A DNA stretch of 47,118 bases from an uncultured Collinsella sp. (GCA_902493855.1 CABUQV010000017.1:1-47118), one strand, 5' to 3'; positions 1 to 7,270 are shown, numbered from the stretch's first letter. The notes: a model not told the origin generated them from the letters alone. Program-made: numbers and translations.

Positions 1-26
1 AGAAAAGCCCCCGTTGCCGGAGGCTT
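1..26 (-). terminator. Terminator of tRNA-Arg
   Basis: Read on the minus strand, GCCTCCG and CGGGGGC form a 7 bp stem (one G-U pair) around a GCAA loop, followed by TTTTCT. It begins 12 bases after the tRNA-Arg CCA end, so it should stop that transcript. Confidence 0.7.
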
Positions 27-37
27 TCAATTTCAAT

Positions 38-114
38 TGGTGCGGCGTATAGGATTCGAACCTATGACGTTCTGATTCGTAGTCAGACCCTCTATCCAGC
101 TGAGGTAACGCCGC
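38..114 (-). tRNA. tRNA-Arg(ACG)
   Basis: The minus strand folds as a complete cloverleaf. The acceptor stem GCGGCGT/ACGCCGC is perfectly paired, the anticodon loop CTACGAA gives anticodon ACG, the T-loop is TTCGAAT, and CCA is encoded at 38-40. It reads CGN arginine codons after A34 is changed to inosine. Confidence 0.95.
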
Positions 115-124
115 AGCGCAAGAC

Positions 125-155
125 ATATAAAACCACTTTAGTTCGTTAGAGTCAA
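125..155 (-). promoter_or_regulatory. Promoter of tRNA-Arg
   Basis: On the minus strand a -35 box TTGACT (150-155) is followed after about 17-19 bases by an AT-rich -10 (TTTTAT/TTATAT, around 125-132), just upstream of the tRNA. Confidence 0.5.
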
Positions 156-193
156 GCAAAATCTCAAACTTTTTTCTCGCGGGCCGCAATTTG

Positions 194-571
194 TCACACT
201 GCATCACAAGCATCAGCGCTTCTTGTGCGATCGATTGGCTTTTCGATCACATCGAACCCGGCGCCAAGCTCCCCCAGAAGCGACCGCACCCGTTGGGCAC
301 AGTCGTAGTCGGCAAACGAGACGCTCAGCATTCGGGCCACCTGATTAGAAGTTCCAACGCCATAGAAGCGCTCAAGGACAACAAGCGCCTCATGCGCCAC
401 AAACGTCTCGACCACATGCGGCGACTCCTCATAGCACCATTGCGTCAACGGTCCCTCACTCGCCTGCCGAACCACCAAGCCACCCATACCCGACGGCTCG
501 CACGTTACCAGCAGGTGCTCCCCGCCCTCATCGCTCTGGAACAAAACAACCCGCTCGTCGAACAGCTTCAT
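194..571 (-). CDS. Hypothetical protein, 125 aa
   Basis: This unrecognised soluble protein has no transmembrane segment or signal peptide. The start chosen is the ATG at 571, preceded by AAAGGGG at good spacing; the GTG one codon upstream is a less likely alternative. The N-terminal part reads like a compact beta-rich domain (MKLFDERVVLFQSDEGGE), and the C-terminal third is charged (RVRSLLGELGAGFDV). It stands alone between tRNA-Arg and serS on the same strand. An overlapping plus-strand reading frame of 163 codons has no ribosome-binding site and is judged a shadow. No function can be proposed. Confidence 0.65.
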   Translation of the reverse strand: MKLFDERVVLFQSDEGGEHLLVTCEPSGMGGLVVRQASEGPLTQWCYEESPHVVETFVAHEALVVLERFYGVGTSNQVARMLSVSFADYDCAQRVRSLLGELGAGFDVIEKPIDRTRSADACDAV

Positions 572-689
572 CACATCCCCTTTCTCTTGCTCTTAGTTAG
601 CAAAAGCATAGCAGGTAGATGCATGTATACAGAACATTTGTTCGTGTGTTTTCTATCGAGCTGTCCGCACGGCATGGTATAGCCGTACA

Positions 690-720
690 CAAAAAGGGCG
701 CCCCAAAAAGAAGCGCCCTC
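690..720 (-). terminator. Terminator of serS
   Basis: On the minus strand AGGGCGC and GCGCCCT (713-719 and 695-701) form a perfect 7 bp stem followed by TTTTTGT. It lies 22 bases after the serS stop codon. Confidence 0.8.
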
Positions 721-742
721 GCAAATCGCCTATGCAGCTAGT

Positions 743-2026
743 TTACGCGACCGGCTCGATCTTCTCGAGGCCGCCCATGTAGGAACGCAGAACCTCGGGG
801 ATCGTGATGGTGCCGTCGGCGTTCTGGTAGTTCTCCAGAATGGCAGCCATGGTACGACCAGCCGGCAGACCGGAACCGTTAAGGGTGTGCAGGTAGCGCG
901 AACCCTTGAAGTTCTCGGGGTCGCGATACTTGATGTTGGCACGACGGGCCTGGAAGTCGCCGCAATTGGAGCAGGAGCTGATCTCCTTGTAGGCGTTGTA
1001 GCTCGGCAGCCAAACCTCGATGTCGTAGGTCTGACGGGCAGAGAAGCCCAGGTCGCCGGTGCACAGGCTAATCACGCGATACGGCAGGCCCAGCTGCTGC
1101 AGCAGGTACTCGGCCTCGGCGGTCATGCTCTCGAGCTCCTCATCGGACTCCTCCGGCTTGGCAAACTTGACCATCTCAACTTTGTCGAACTCGTGCTGGC
1201 GAATGATGCCGCGGGTGTCGCGACCGGCGGAACCGGCCTCCTCGCGGAAGCAGGGGGTGAAAGCAGTGTAGCGGCGAGGCAGAGTGTCGGCGTCCAGAAC
1301 CTCACCGGCATGCAGGTTAGTCAGTACGACCTCGGCGGTAGGAATCAGGAAGTTGTCGCCCGAAACGTGATAGGCGTCGTCCTCAAACTTGGGCAGCTGG
1401 CCCGTACCGAACATGGTCTGACGCTTGACGACGATGGGCGGCCACCACTCCTTGAAGCCACGGCTCGTGTGCGTGTCCAGGAAGAAGTTGATAAGGGCGC
1501 GCTCAAGGCGGGCGCCGGCGCCACCGAGAACGGTGAAGCGGCTGCCGGAGAGCTTGTTGCCGCGCTCGAAGTCGAGGATGTCCAGATCGGTGCCCAGATC
1601 CCAGTGCGGCTTAAAGTCGAAGTCGAACTCGCGCGGGGTGCCCCAGCGGCGACGCTCGATGTTCTCGTCCTCGTCCTTACCGTACGGAGTAGCCTCGCAC
1701 GGAATGTTGGGCAGGTGAGACATGAAGTCGTACTGCTCCTGCTCAAGAGCGGTACGGCGCTCGGCCAGACCGTCGATCTTCTCGTTGACGGCGCGCACGG
1801 CCTCCTTGGCGGCCTCGGCCTCGTCCTTCTTGCCCTCCTTCATCAGGGCGCCAATCTTCTTGGACTCGGCGTTACGCGTGGCCTGGAGCTCCTCGACCTC
1901 GGTGATGACGGCACGGCGCTCGTCGTCGAGCTCAAAGAACTTCTCGCGATCCCAAGACGTCTGGCGATTTGCCATGGCGGTATCGATGGCATCGGGGTTC
2001 TCGCGAACAAACTTGATATCAAGCAT
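743..2026 (-). CDS. serS: Serine--tRNA ligase
   Basis: Class II aminoacyl-tRNA synthetase that charges tRNA-Ser (and tRNA-Sec where present) with serine in the cytoplasm. The 427 aa length is normal for the family. The N-terminal ~110 residues form the long antiparallel coiled-coil arm that grips the tRNA-Ser variable arm (rich in K, E and A). The catalytic core follows, with motif 2 FREEAGSAGRDTRGIIRQHEF and motif 3 region ending in NGSGLPAGRTMAAILE. The start is set at the ATG at 2026, preceded by GGAGG at 6 bases; an upstream in-frame ATG would add nine unlikely residues. It is transcribed alone, with a terminator behind it. Confidence 0.97.
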   Translation of the reverse strand: MLDIKFVRENPDAIDTAMANRQTSWDREKFFELDDERRAVITEVEELQATRNAESKKIGALMKEGKKDEAEAAKEAVRAVNEKIDGLAERRTALEQEQYDFMSHLPNIPCEATPYGKDEDENIERRRWGTPREFDFDFKPHWDLGTDLDILDFERGNKLSGSRFTVLGGAGARLERALINFFLDTHTSRGFKEWWPPIVVKRQTMFGTGQLPKFEDDAYHVSGDNFLIPTAEVVLTNLHAGEVLDADTLPRRYTAFTPCFREEAGSAGRDTRGIIRQHEFDKVEMVKFAKPEESDEELESMTAEAEYLLQQLGLPYRVISLCTGDLGFSARQTYDIEVWLPSYNAYKEISSCSNCGDFQARRANIKYRDPENFKGSRYLHTLNGSGLPAGRTMAAILENYQNADGTITIPEVLRSYMGGLEKIEPVA

Positions 2027-2066
2027 TAGATCCTCCGGCGATATACATTCCATTTAGGTTGCAACC

Positions 2067-2113
2067 TTGTACATGTATGGGCAAGTATATACTTATGAGC
2101 GTTTACGACCCAA
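2067..2113. promoter_or_regulatory. Divergent promoter serS / small membrane protein
   Basis: The perfect palindrome AGTATATACT (2084-2093) can serve as a -10 box (TATACT) on both strands. On the minus strand TTGGGT (2108-2113) lies 18 bases upstream of it and would drive serS. On the plus strand TTGTAC (2067-2072) lies only 15 bases upstream and could drive the small gene at 2138. Confidence 0.45.
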
Positions 2114-2137
2114 CCCAACTACGCAAGAAGGCACCCA

Positions 2138-2311
2138 ATGGACGCAGTTTTTTCCTTTTTGTTTGGCACCCGCACCGGTTTTGCCATCCTTTTCGCCGGC
2201 GGCATCCTGCTATTTGCGATTCTTGCCTTTGTGATGGAGAAGCGCACCCATAAGATGTATGTCGACCGTGGCCCCAAGTCCGAGGACGAAGAAGACAGCT
2301 TCTGGGACTAA
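2138..2311 (+). CDS. Small single-span membrane protein, 57 aa
   Basis: This short reading frame starts with ATG after AGAAGG and ends in TAA. Residues 1-12 (MDAVFSFLFGTR) are followed by one clear hydrophobic span (about 14-33, FAILFAGGILLFAILAFVME), then a basic stretch and a very acidic tail ending EDEEDSFWD. The layout suggests an N-out/C-in or C-in single-pass membrane protein. It is followed by a strong plus-strand terminator, which supports real transcription in this direction. It is below common length cut-offs, so it could be missed by gene callers. Its function is unknown. Confidence 0.75.
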   Translation: MDAVFSFLFGTRTGFAILFAGGILLFAILAFVMEKRTHKMYVDRGPKSEDEEDSFWD

Positions 2312-2348
2312 CCTGCCAAAAAAGACAGGCTTATTTTGGTCGGTTTTA
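2310..2348 (-). repeat. 40 bp intergenic repeat, copy 1 (inverted)
   Basis: Read on the minus strand this is TAAAACCGACCAAAATAAG followed by CCTGTC, an 8-base variable part and CAGGTT. The same pattern occurs in the opposite orientation at 2429-2470. It overlaps the stop codon of the small membrane protein. Confidence 0.6.
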
Positions 2349-2363
2349 TCTGAGCAAACGCAA

Positions 2364-2405
2364 GCGCCCCGCAACTGGAATTGAGCCAGTTGCGGGGCGC
2401 TTTTT
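2364..2405 (+). terminator. Strong terminator after the small membrane protein
   Basis: A perfect 15 bp stem (2364-2378 with 2386-2400) has a 7-base loop and is followed by TTTTT on the plus strand. The minus-strand side (preceded by GCTTG/AAG) has no comparable T-run, so it acts mainly on plus-strand transcripts. Confidence 0.9.
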
Positions 2406-2428
2406 GCTCAAGGTACAAAACCGCAGGA

Positions 2429-2470
2429 AAAACCTGCCAAAATAAATCTGTCCCTAAATGACAGGTTTTA
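2429..2470 (+). repeat. 40 bp intergenic repeat, copy 2
   Basis: The sequence has AAAACCTGCCAAAATAA, then CTGTC, a variable 8-9 bases, and CAGGTTTTA. It matches the reverse complement of 2310-2348 over most of its length. Its right end contains the proC stop codon (TAA, 2468-2470). Confidence 0.6.
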
Positions 2471-3238
2471 CTGAAGGGTGGCGTCGATGGCCTTGACTAG
2501 GGCGCTGCGCATGCCGGCGTCCTCGAGCGCGACGACGCCCTTGATGGTAGCACCGCCGGGCGAGCACACGGCATCCTTCATCGCTGCGGGATGCTGACCG
2601 GTTGCAAGCTGCAGCTTTGCCGTACCCAGTACCATCTGGCTCACAATGCGATAGGCATCGGCGCGCGGAATACCGTGTTTGACGGCCGCATCGCCCAGAG
2701 CCTCGATCGCCATGGCGACAAACGCCGGGGCGCAACCGCCCACGGTACCGCCCACAAACAGCAGACTCGAATCGAGCTCGACCACTGTGCCAAGCTTTCC
2801 GAGCAGACCGAGCACCGTGGCACGCTGCTCATCGCTAAGCGTGGAAGCCTTCTCGCAAGCGATGACACCCTCGCCCACCGAAACCGGCGTGTTGGGCACC
2901 GTCGAGATATGCGCGACACCCGGCAGGACCTGTTCCCACTTGGCACTATCCCAGGTCCAGGCGACCGAAAGGACGACCTTGTCGGCAAGCGCATCCTTGA
3001 GTGGAGCGAAGACCTTCTCAATCATGTACGGCTTGACCGCCGCAACCACGATATCGGACGCGGCAACAACCTCCGCCGCATCGTGGCAGGCAGCCATGCC
3101 CCGCGCCTCGCAACGCTCAACCAGAGCATCGTAGCGGCCTGCGCAGGCGCACATGTCGCCCGCGGCCACGCCGGCGGCAATCCAGCCATCGGCCATAGCG
3201 CTCGCCATATTGCCAAAACCGACAAATCCGATCTTCAT
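2468..3238 (-). CDS. proC: Pyrroline-5-carboxylate reductase
   Basis: Last step of proline synthesis: NAD(P)H-dependent reduction of 1-pyrroline-5-carboxylate to proline in the cytoplasm. The N-terminal Rossmann fold is clear (KIGFVGFGNMASAMADGW, the GxGxxA/G loop near residue 7). The C-terminal helical dimerisation domain carries the family signature, seen as HPAAMKDAVCSPGGATIKGV (about 213-232), including the conserved D..CSPGGTT-like motif. The length of 256 aa is normal. An AGAGGA ribosome site lies 9-10 bases before the ATG. It lies 73 bases downstream of rlmH on the same strand and may be cotranscribed with it. Confidence 0.95.
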   Translation of the reverse strand: MKIGFVGFGNMASAMADGWIAAGVAAGDMCACAGRYDALVERCEARGMAACHDAAEVVAASDIVVAAVKPYMIEKVFAPLKDALADKVVLSVAWTWDSAKWEQVLPGVAHISTVPNTPVSVGEGVIACEKASTLSDEQRATVLGLLGKLGTVVELDSSLLFVGGTVGGCAPAFVAMAIEALGDAAVKHGIPRADAYRIVSQMVLGTAKLQLATGQHPAAMKDAVCSPGGATIKGVVALEDAGMRSALVKAIDATLQ

Positions 3239-3311
3239 ATCACACAGTCCTCTCAGATGCGTTCCTCAAAACGAAAGTCATTGTCCCACGCCATTGTTTC
3301 GTATTGCCGAC

Positions 3312-3782
3312 CTACTTGTGATAGGGCTCGCCACGGCTAATCTTGCAGGCGCGGTAGATCTGCTCCAGCAGCACCACGCGCGCCAGGTTATGCGGCAAGG
3401 TAATGCGTCCAAAACTGAGCATCTCGTCGGCGCGGGCGCGTACGGCATCGCTCACGCCGTCCGATCCGCCGATTACAAAAGCGATGTCGCTGTTGCCTCG
3501 CAGCATGAGGTCATCGAGACAGGTCGAGAGCTCCTCGCTCGAACGCTCCTTGCCCTCGATAGCCAGCAGAATCACATGTGCCCGCGGTGGCAGGGCAGCA
3601 AGGATCGCCGCGCCTTCTTTGTTACGCGCGGCATCCACACCGCCCGCCTTGGCCGGATCGATATCGGCAACCTCGCGCATATCTACCTTGGCATAGGCGC
3701 CTAGGCGTTTGGTGTATTCGGCGCATGCGTCCTTCCAAAAGCGCTCTTTGAGCTTGCCAACGCAAACAACGGTATATTTCAC
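3312..3782 (-). CDS. rlmH: 23S rRNA (pseudouridine1915-N3)-methyltransferase RlmH
   Basis: SPOUT-class methyltransferase that N3-methylates pseudouridine 1915 in helix 69 of 23S rRNA, using S-adenosylmethionine on assembled 70S ribosomes. The 156 aa length matches the family. The knotted SAM-binding region is visible as IAFVIGGSDGVSD (about 100-112) and as the C-terminal signature LPHNLARVVLLEQIYRACKI followed by SRGEPYHK. It begins only 6 bases after the stop of the SPFH gene, so the two form an operon. Confidence 0.97.
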   Translation of the reverse strand: MKYTVVCVGKLKERFWKDACAEYTKRLGAYAKVDMREVADIDPAKAGGVDAARNKEGAAILAALPPRAHVILLAIEGKERSSEELSTCLDDLMLRGNSDIAFVIGGSDGVSDAVRARADEMLSFGRITLPHNLARVVLLEQIYRACKISRGEPYHK

Positions 3783-3788
3783 GCGCGT

Positions 3789-4727
3789 CTACTCCTTCGA
3801 CTCGTTCTGAACTTTGCCGGTGGTCAGCATCTGCTCGAACATCGAGGCCGACTGTGAGAAATCGCTCGGCAGCACGACCGTCGAGGTTTTGCCCGTGCGA
3901 GCGAACTCCGTCATCATCTCGGACCACTGCGTAAACATGAACAGCTGGTTGGCCTCATCGTTGCCGACGCCCGTCTCCTGGATAATCTCGAGCGAGTCCT
4001 TGATGCCCAGCGCGATGGCTTTGCGCTGGTTGGCGATGCCTTCGCCTGCCTTTTCCATCGCCTCGGCCTCGGCGGTCGCCTCGGTAACGCGCTTGATGCG
4101 ATCGGCCTCGGCGAGCTCCTGCGCAGCGGCGCGCTTTCGCTGGGCGGCGTTGATGTCGTTCATGGAGTTCTCGACCTCGGTCGGCAGCGCGATCTTGGTG
4201 ATAAGTGTCGACACGAGGGTGAAGCCGTAGGCGGCCATCTGCTCGGACACGGTGGCGTTGACGTCCTTGGCGATATCGTCTTTTTTGGCAAAGACCTCAT
4301 CGAGCGTGTAGACGGGGATGGAAGAGCGCAGGGCATCGGTGATGAAGTCACGCATTTGGTCGACGGGCTCCTGCAGCATGTAGTAGCTCTTGTAGATGCC
4401 CGAATCTGCCGGGCCGGCGCCCATGTCATAGCTCACGTGGTACTGAGCAGAGACCTCAAGGCCGATAGTCACGTTGTCTTGGGTCTTAACGTCGATGCCA
4501 AAACCGTTTTTCATGGTGCGCAGACTCACCGTGGCGGCTTTGCGGTCGATCACGGGCACCTTCATGTGGAAGCCCGCGTTGACGATGCGGTTGAACTTGC
4601 CCAGACGCTCGATGATCACAGCATGCTGCTGTTCAACGACATAGCAGGCGTTGGGGAGCAGTAGCAACAAAATGATGATGGGGAGTAGAAGGCTCGTAAG
4701 GGTAGCGATGATACCGGACAACAGCAT
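3789..4727 (-). CDS. SPFH/band 7 (stomatin-like) membrane protein
   Basis: The first ~27 residues form one hydrophobic membrane anchor (LLLPIIILLLLLPNACYVV). This is followed by the SPFH domain (VEQQHAVIIERLGKFNRIVNAGFHMKVPVIDR, about 31-210) and by an alanine/glutamate-rich coiled coil (AAQRKRAAAQELAEADRIK, then EATAEAEAMEKAGEG, about 195-240). The family forms large membrane-bound oligomeric cages and influences membrane protein quality control or microdomains. Length (312 aa) and order fit the QmcA/HflK-like group, but no NfeD partner is next to it. The start has an AGAGGAG site. It is the first gene of an operon with rlmH. Confidence 0.9.
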   Translation of the reverse strand: MLLSGIIATLTSLLLPIIILLLLLPNACYVVEQQHAVIIERLGKFNRIVNAGFHMKVPVIDRKAATVSLRTMKNGFGIDVKTQDNVTIGLEVSAQYHVSYDMGAGPADSGIYKSYYMLQEPVDQMRDFITDALRSSIPVYTLDEVFAKKDDIAKDVNATVSEQMAAYGFTLVSTLITKIALPTEVENSMNDINAAQRKRAAAQELAEADRIKRVTEATAEAEAMEKAGEGIANQRKAIALGIKDSLEIIQETGVGNDEANQLFMFTQWSEMMTEFARTGKTSTVVLPSDFSQSASMFEQMLTTGKVQNESKE

Positions 4728-4801
4728 GGTTTCTCCTCTGATAGGTACGCGTTGGGACTAGGATACCCGCACGAAGCAGCTGTGTGACACCAACAAGAGG
4801 A

Positions 4802-5026
4802 CCCGTGGTCAAAAAAGGCCAAATATGAGTACTGTTACCAGTTTAGTAACAGCGTATTTGGGTCAAAATCGCCTTTTTGAACCCGAGGTCTATCGAATTT
4901 ACTTTGTTTTGTCTCAAGATTGGGTCAAATTAGCGTACATCTGTTGCGCAAAATGAGCAAAAATGGCTTCGTGAAATGTCTCTATTTTCGTGCCAGTACT
5001 CATATTTGCCACTTTTTGACCACGGG
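4802..5026. repeat. MITE-like element with 33 bp inverted ends
   Basis: The left end (4802-4834, starting CCCGTGGTCAAAAA and ending AATATGAGTACTG) and the right end (4994-5026, its reverse complement) match in 30 of 33 positions. The 225 bp between the outer ends holds no credible gene. It contains small internal hairpins such as GTTAC...GTAAC (4835-4850). No transposase is nearby, so this would be a non-autonomous element or a large regulatory stem-loop. It lies in the 577-base gap between the SPFH gene and tRNA-Leu. Confidence 0.7.
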
Positions 5027-5069
5027 GGCATCTACCGCGCGAAATCGATAGGTCAAATCTGCCAAAAAC

Positions 5070-5133
5070 GGCCCGTAACAAAAAAGCTCCCATTGCTGGG
5101 AGCTCTTTCATTTAATGGTGCGGGCGAAAGGAC
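5070..5133 (-). repeat. Duplicated tRNA-Leu 3' end plus terminator
   Basis: This 64 bp segment equals 5259-5322 except for one base. On the minus strand it carries the last 11 or so bases of the tRNA-Leu T-loop and T-stem, the acceptor 3' strand with CCA, and a full copy of the terminator (5080-5104). The tRNA part breaks off inside the T-loop, so it is a tRNA fragment and not a functional gene. Confidence 0.85.
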
Positions 5134-5258
5134 GTCCGCGTATCCGCTTCGCGGATCCGCACCGGCTTCGGCCGCCTGACGGCGTCCTCGCCAGCTCGCT
5201 AAAAACGCTCCGCGTTTTCTTTACGCTCGCTCCTTCGCAGGTTCAAGTCCCTGCGATG
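5134..5258. repeat. Hairpin array between the tRNA-Leu repeats
   Basis: This 125 bp GC-rich stretch holds a row of small hairpins: ATCCGC-TTC-GCGGAT, CGGC-TTC-GGCCG, GGCG-TCCT-CGCC, AAAACGC-TCC-GCGTTTT and a T-arm-like GCAGG-TTCAAGT-CCCTGC. It has no open reading frame of note. A related 124 bp array lies at 11194-11317 behind tRNA-Phe. Confidence 0.75.
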
Positions 5259-5264
5259 GGCCCA

Positions 5265-5293
5265 TAACAAAAAAGCTCCCATTGCTGGGAGCT
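5265..5293 (-). terminator. Terminator of tRNA-Leu
   Basis: On the minus strand AGCTCCCA and TGGGAGCT form an 8 bp stem with a GCAA loop, followed by TTTTTTG. A second identical copy sits in the upstream repeat at 5080-5104. Confidence 0.85.
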
Positions 5294-5304
5294 CTTTCAT
5301 TTAA

Positions 5305-5391
5305 TGGTGCGGGCGAAAGGACTTGAACCTTCATGGGGTTGCCCCCATACGGACCTGAACCGTACGCGTCTGCCAATTCCGCCACGCCCGC
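5305..5391 (-). tRNA. tRNA-Leu(CAG)
   Basis: This is a class II tRNA with a long variable arm. The acceptor GCGGGCG/CGCCCGC pairs perfectly, the anticodon stem TACGG/CCGTA holds loop TTCAGGT (anticodon CAG), and the T-loop is TTCAAGT. CCA is encoded (5305-5307). It reads CUG codons. Confidence 0.95.
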
Positions 5392-5402
5392 GTGCAGGAA
5401 TT

Positions 5403-5431
5403 AGAATAACGGAGCGCCACCGCGAACGCAA
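5403..5431 (-). promoter_or_regulatory. Promoter of tRNA-Leu
   Basis: The -35 TTGCGT (5426-5431) and -10 TATTCT (5403-5408) are separated by exactly 17 bases on the minus strand, and the -10 lies 11 bases upstream of the tRNA 5' end. It sits between tatD and the tRNA, four bases from the tatD stop. Confidence 0.7.
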
Positions 5432-5434
5432 GAA

Positions 5435-6352
5435 CTATTTTTGAAAAAGTTGGCAGGCATTTTCCCAGGCGGCTCGAGCGATTGCCTCAGCGTCCTCGCC
5501 GGTACGATCGACGCGGTCGTTGACCAGCGCGTTTGCTGTGATGGAAATCATTGCAGGCTCGCATTCAAGACCGCGAATGGGCTCCGGCGCCATATAGGGA
5601 CAATCCGTCTCGAACAAAATACGGTCGAGCGGGGTCGCCGCGAATGCCTCGCGCACGTCGTCGTTGCGCTTAAAGGTAGCCGCGCCGCCATAGGCGATGT
5701 AACAACCCAAATCCACAAAGCGCTCCATCGTGGCTCGGTCCTCGCCAAAGCAGTGCAGTACGCAACCGGCCTGGGGCACGCCGACCTCGCGCAACACGTT
5801 GTAGGCGTCCACATGCGAGGTGCGCTCCTCGTCCGTATCCTCATGACGCAGATGCAGCTCTACCGGCACATTGCGGCGTACGGCGACCTCGAGTTGGCGC
5901 GCCATACAGTCGATCTGCACGTCGTGGGGCGCCGGCGCAATATCGTCGTCGTAATCCATGTGGTAGTCCAGACCGATCTCGCCGATACCGGCGCATAAGG
6001 GATCATCGAGTGCGGCAACGACCTGTGCGTGAATTTCGTCGGTATAATCCGGCGCGCCATAGGGATGCACGCCGGCGAGATACTTGATCTGCGGGATATC
6101 CCGCATCGGCAGGATCTCGCGAACCAGCCAGTCGCTATAGTCCGCCACGCTGCGCTTATCGGCAATGGGGTCGAAGACCGTCACCAACAGGTCGACGCCC
6201 GCAGCTTTGGCACGCACGAGCGTCTCGGGCACTTCTTTGCCCCAAAATGAGAGCAGATGCGCATGAGTATCGGCAAGTGGTGCCAGCGGCTCCGGACAGA
6301 CGACCGTTTTCTTTTTCTTGGTAAACGTCACGCGTTCGGCATTAAGCGTCAT
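5435..6352 (-). CDS. tatD: TatD-family metal-dependent hydrolase
   Basis: TIM-barrel amidohydrolase family; members act as 3'-5' DNA/RNA exonucleases or D-aminoacyl-tRNA deacylases. Metal ligands are visible: DTHAHL near residue 27, the Glu in GIGEIGLDYH, His in ELHLRHED, His in VLHCFGED, and Asp in ETDCPYMAPEP. The start is the ATG at 6352, which overlaps the rsmA end by 11 bases and is preceded by CAGGAG; longer in-frame starts would run far into rsmA. At 305 aa it is slightly longer than usual because of a lysine-rich N-terminal lead (TFTKKKKTVV). It is translationally coupled to rsmA, a common pairing. Confidence 0.93.
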   Translation of the reverse strand: MTLNAERVTFTKKKKTVVCPEPLAPLADTHAHLLSFWGKEVPETLVRAKAAGVDLLVTVFDPIADKRSVADYSDWLVREILPMRDIPQIKYLAGVHPYGAPDYTDEIHAQVVAALDDPLCAGIGEIGLDYHMDYDDDIAPAPHDVQIDCMARQLEVAVRRNVPVELHLRHEDTDEERTSHVDAYNVLREVGVPQAGCVLHCFGEDRATMERFVDLGCYIAYGGAATFKRNDDVREAFAATPLDRILFETDCPYMAPEPIRGLECEPAMISITANALVNDRVDRTGEDAEAIARAAWENACQLFQK

Positions 6353-7202
6353 GGGATAGCTCCTGGGCCAGACGGACAAAGTTGGCAACGTCAAGCGTCT
6401 CGGCGCGCGTGGTGGGCGCGATATCGCAAGCCTCAAAGGCGGCGTCGAGCGCGTCCTTGGCAAAGCCGTTGGCGCTCATGGAGTTGCGGATCGTCTTGCG
6501 ACGCTGAGCAAATGCAGCGTCGATCACGCGGGCCACAAACTTGCGGTCGAGGCCCTCGGGTACCACGCCGTCAACGCGATCGATGCGCACCACGGCAGAA
6601 TCCACATGCGGCGCCGGCATAAAGCAGCGCGGCGGCACCTCAAAGCGCCCCGTCACCTGCGCATACAGGCCGAGCTTTGCCGTGTAGCCGCCATAGGTCT
6701 TGTTGCCCGGCGTTGCGGCAATACGATCCGCAACTTCCTTTTGCACCATGACGACAGCGCGCTTAAGCGCGGGCATCGTCTGGAAGAACTGAAGGATGAT
6801 CGTCGCCGCCACGTTATAGGGCAGATTCGCGACAAACAACGTAGGTTCACCACCAGCGGCCCGCTCAATCTGCTCCGGGCACACCTTGAGCGCGTCGCCC
6901 ATGATAAAGCGGAAGTTGGCATAGTCGGCGGCGTGGGCGTCGAGCACCGGCTCAAGCTCGGGATCGGCCTCAATCGACGTAACGCACGCCGCCTCCTGCA
7001 GCAGGGCCAACGTCAGCGTGCCGCAACCCGGGCCGACCTCGAGCACGCGCTCATCGCCCGTAAGCTGAGCGAGCTCACAGATACGTTCGATCACATGGTT
7101 GTCGATCAGGAAGTTTTGGCCCAGGCGATGCTTGGTCGCAAGGCCAAACTCCTCTAGCAGCTCCCTAGTTGCCGTGGGGTTTGCCAAAGGCGAAGTTGTC
7201 AT
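6342..7202 (-). CDS. rsmA: 16S rRNA (adenine1518/1519-N6)-dimethyltransferase
   Basis: KsgA/RsmA dimethylates two adjacent adenines in helix 45 of 16S rRNA late in 30S assembly. The SAM-binding Rossmann domain shows GQNFLID (about 28-34), the motif I loop LEVGPGCGTLT, the acidic residue in IEADPELEP, and the catalytic motif IV ANLPYNVA (NLPY). The C-terminal helical domain is intact and the 286 aa length is normal. An excellent AAGGAGG lies 5 bases before the ATG. It is the first gene of the rsmA-tatD operon. Loss of this enzyme usually gives kasugamycin resistance. Confidence 0.97.
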   Translation of the reverse strand: MTTSPLANPTATRELLEEFGLATKHRLGQNFLIDNHVIERICELAQLTGDERVLEVGPGCGTLTLALLQEAACVTSIEADPELEPVLDAHAADYANFRFIMGDALKVCPEQIERAAGGEPTLFVANLPYNVAATIILQFFQTMPALKRAVVMVQKEVADRIAATPGNKTYGGYTAKLGLYAQVTGRFEVPPRCFMPAPHVDSAVVRIDRVDGVVPEGLDRKFVARVIDAAFAQRRKTIRNSMSANGFAKDALDAAFEACDIAPTTRAETLDVANFVRLAQELSHDA

Positions 7203-7236
7203 GGTTGCCTCCTTAACATGGTGGCTGCATCGTAAA

Positions 7237-7270
7237 GCAAAAGGGCATGGACCGTTGCGGCCATGCCCTT
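7237..7270 (-). terminator. Terminator of the metG operon
   Basis: The perfect inverted repeat AAGGGCATGG/CCATGCCCTT (7241-7250 and 7261-7270) is followed on the minus strand by TTTTGCTTT. It separates metG from rsmA. Confidence 0.75.

Noticed and set aside
191..682. A 163-codon plus-strand frame near the left end.
   Set aside because: The minus-strand gene at 194-571 has a clear ribosome site and better protein-like composition, and the plus frame runs into the serS terminator region.
4914..5111. A 65-codon minus-strand frame beginning in the duplicated tRNA-Leu terminator.
   Set aside because: It begins inside a terminator hairpin and runs through the MITE-like repeat, with no ribosome site.
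5070..5322. The paired repeats might be a short CRISPR array or attL/attR of an integrated element.
   Set aside because: There are only two copies per locus, the repeat is the tRNA end itself, no cas or integrase gene is present, and the spacer is a structured hairpin array too short for an integrative element.
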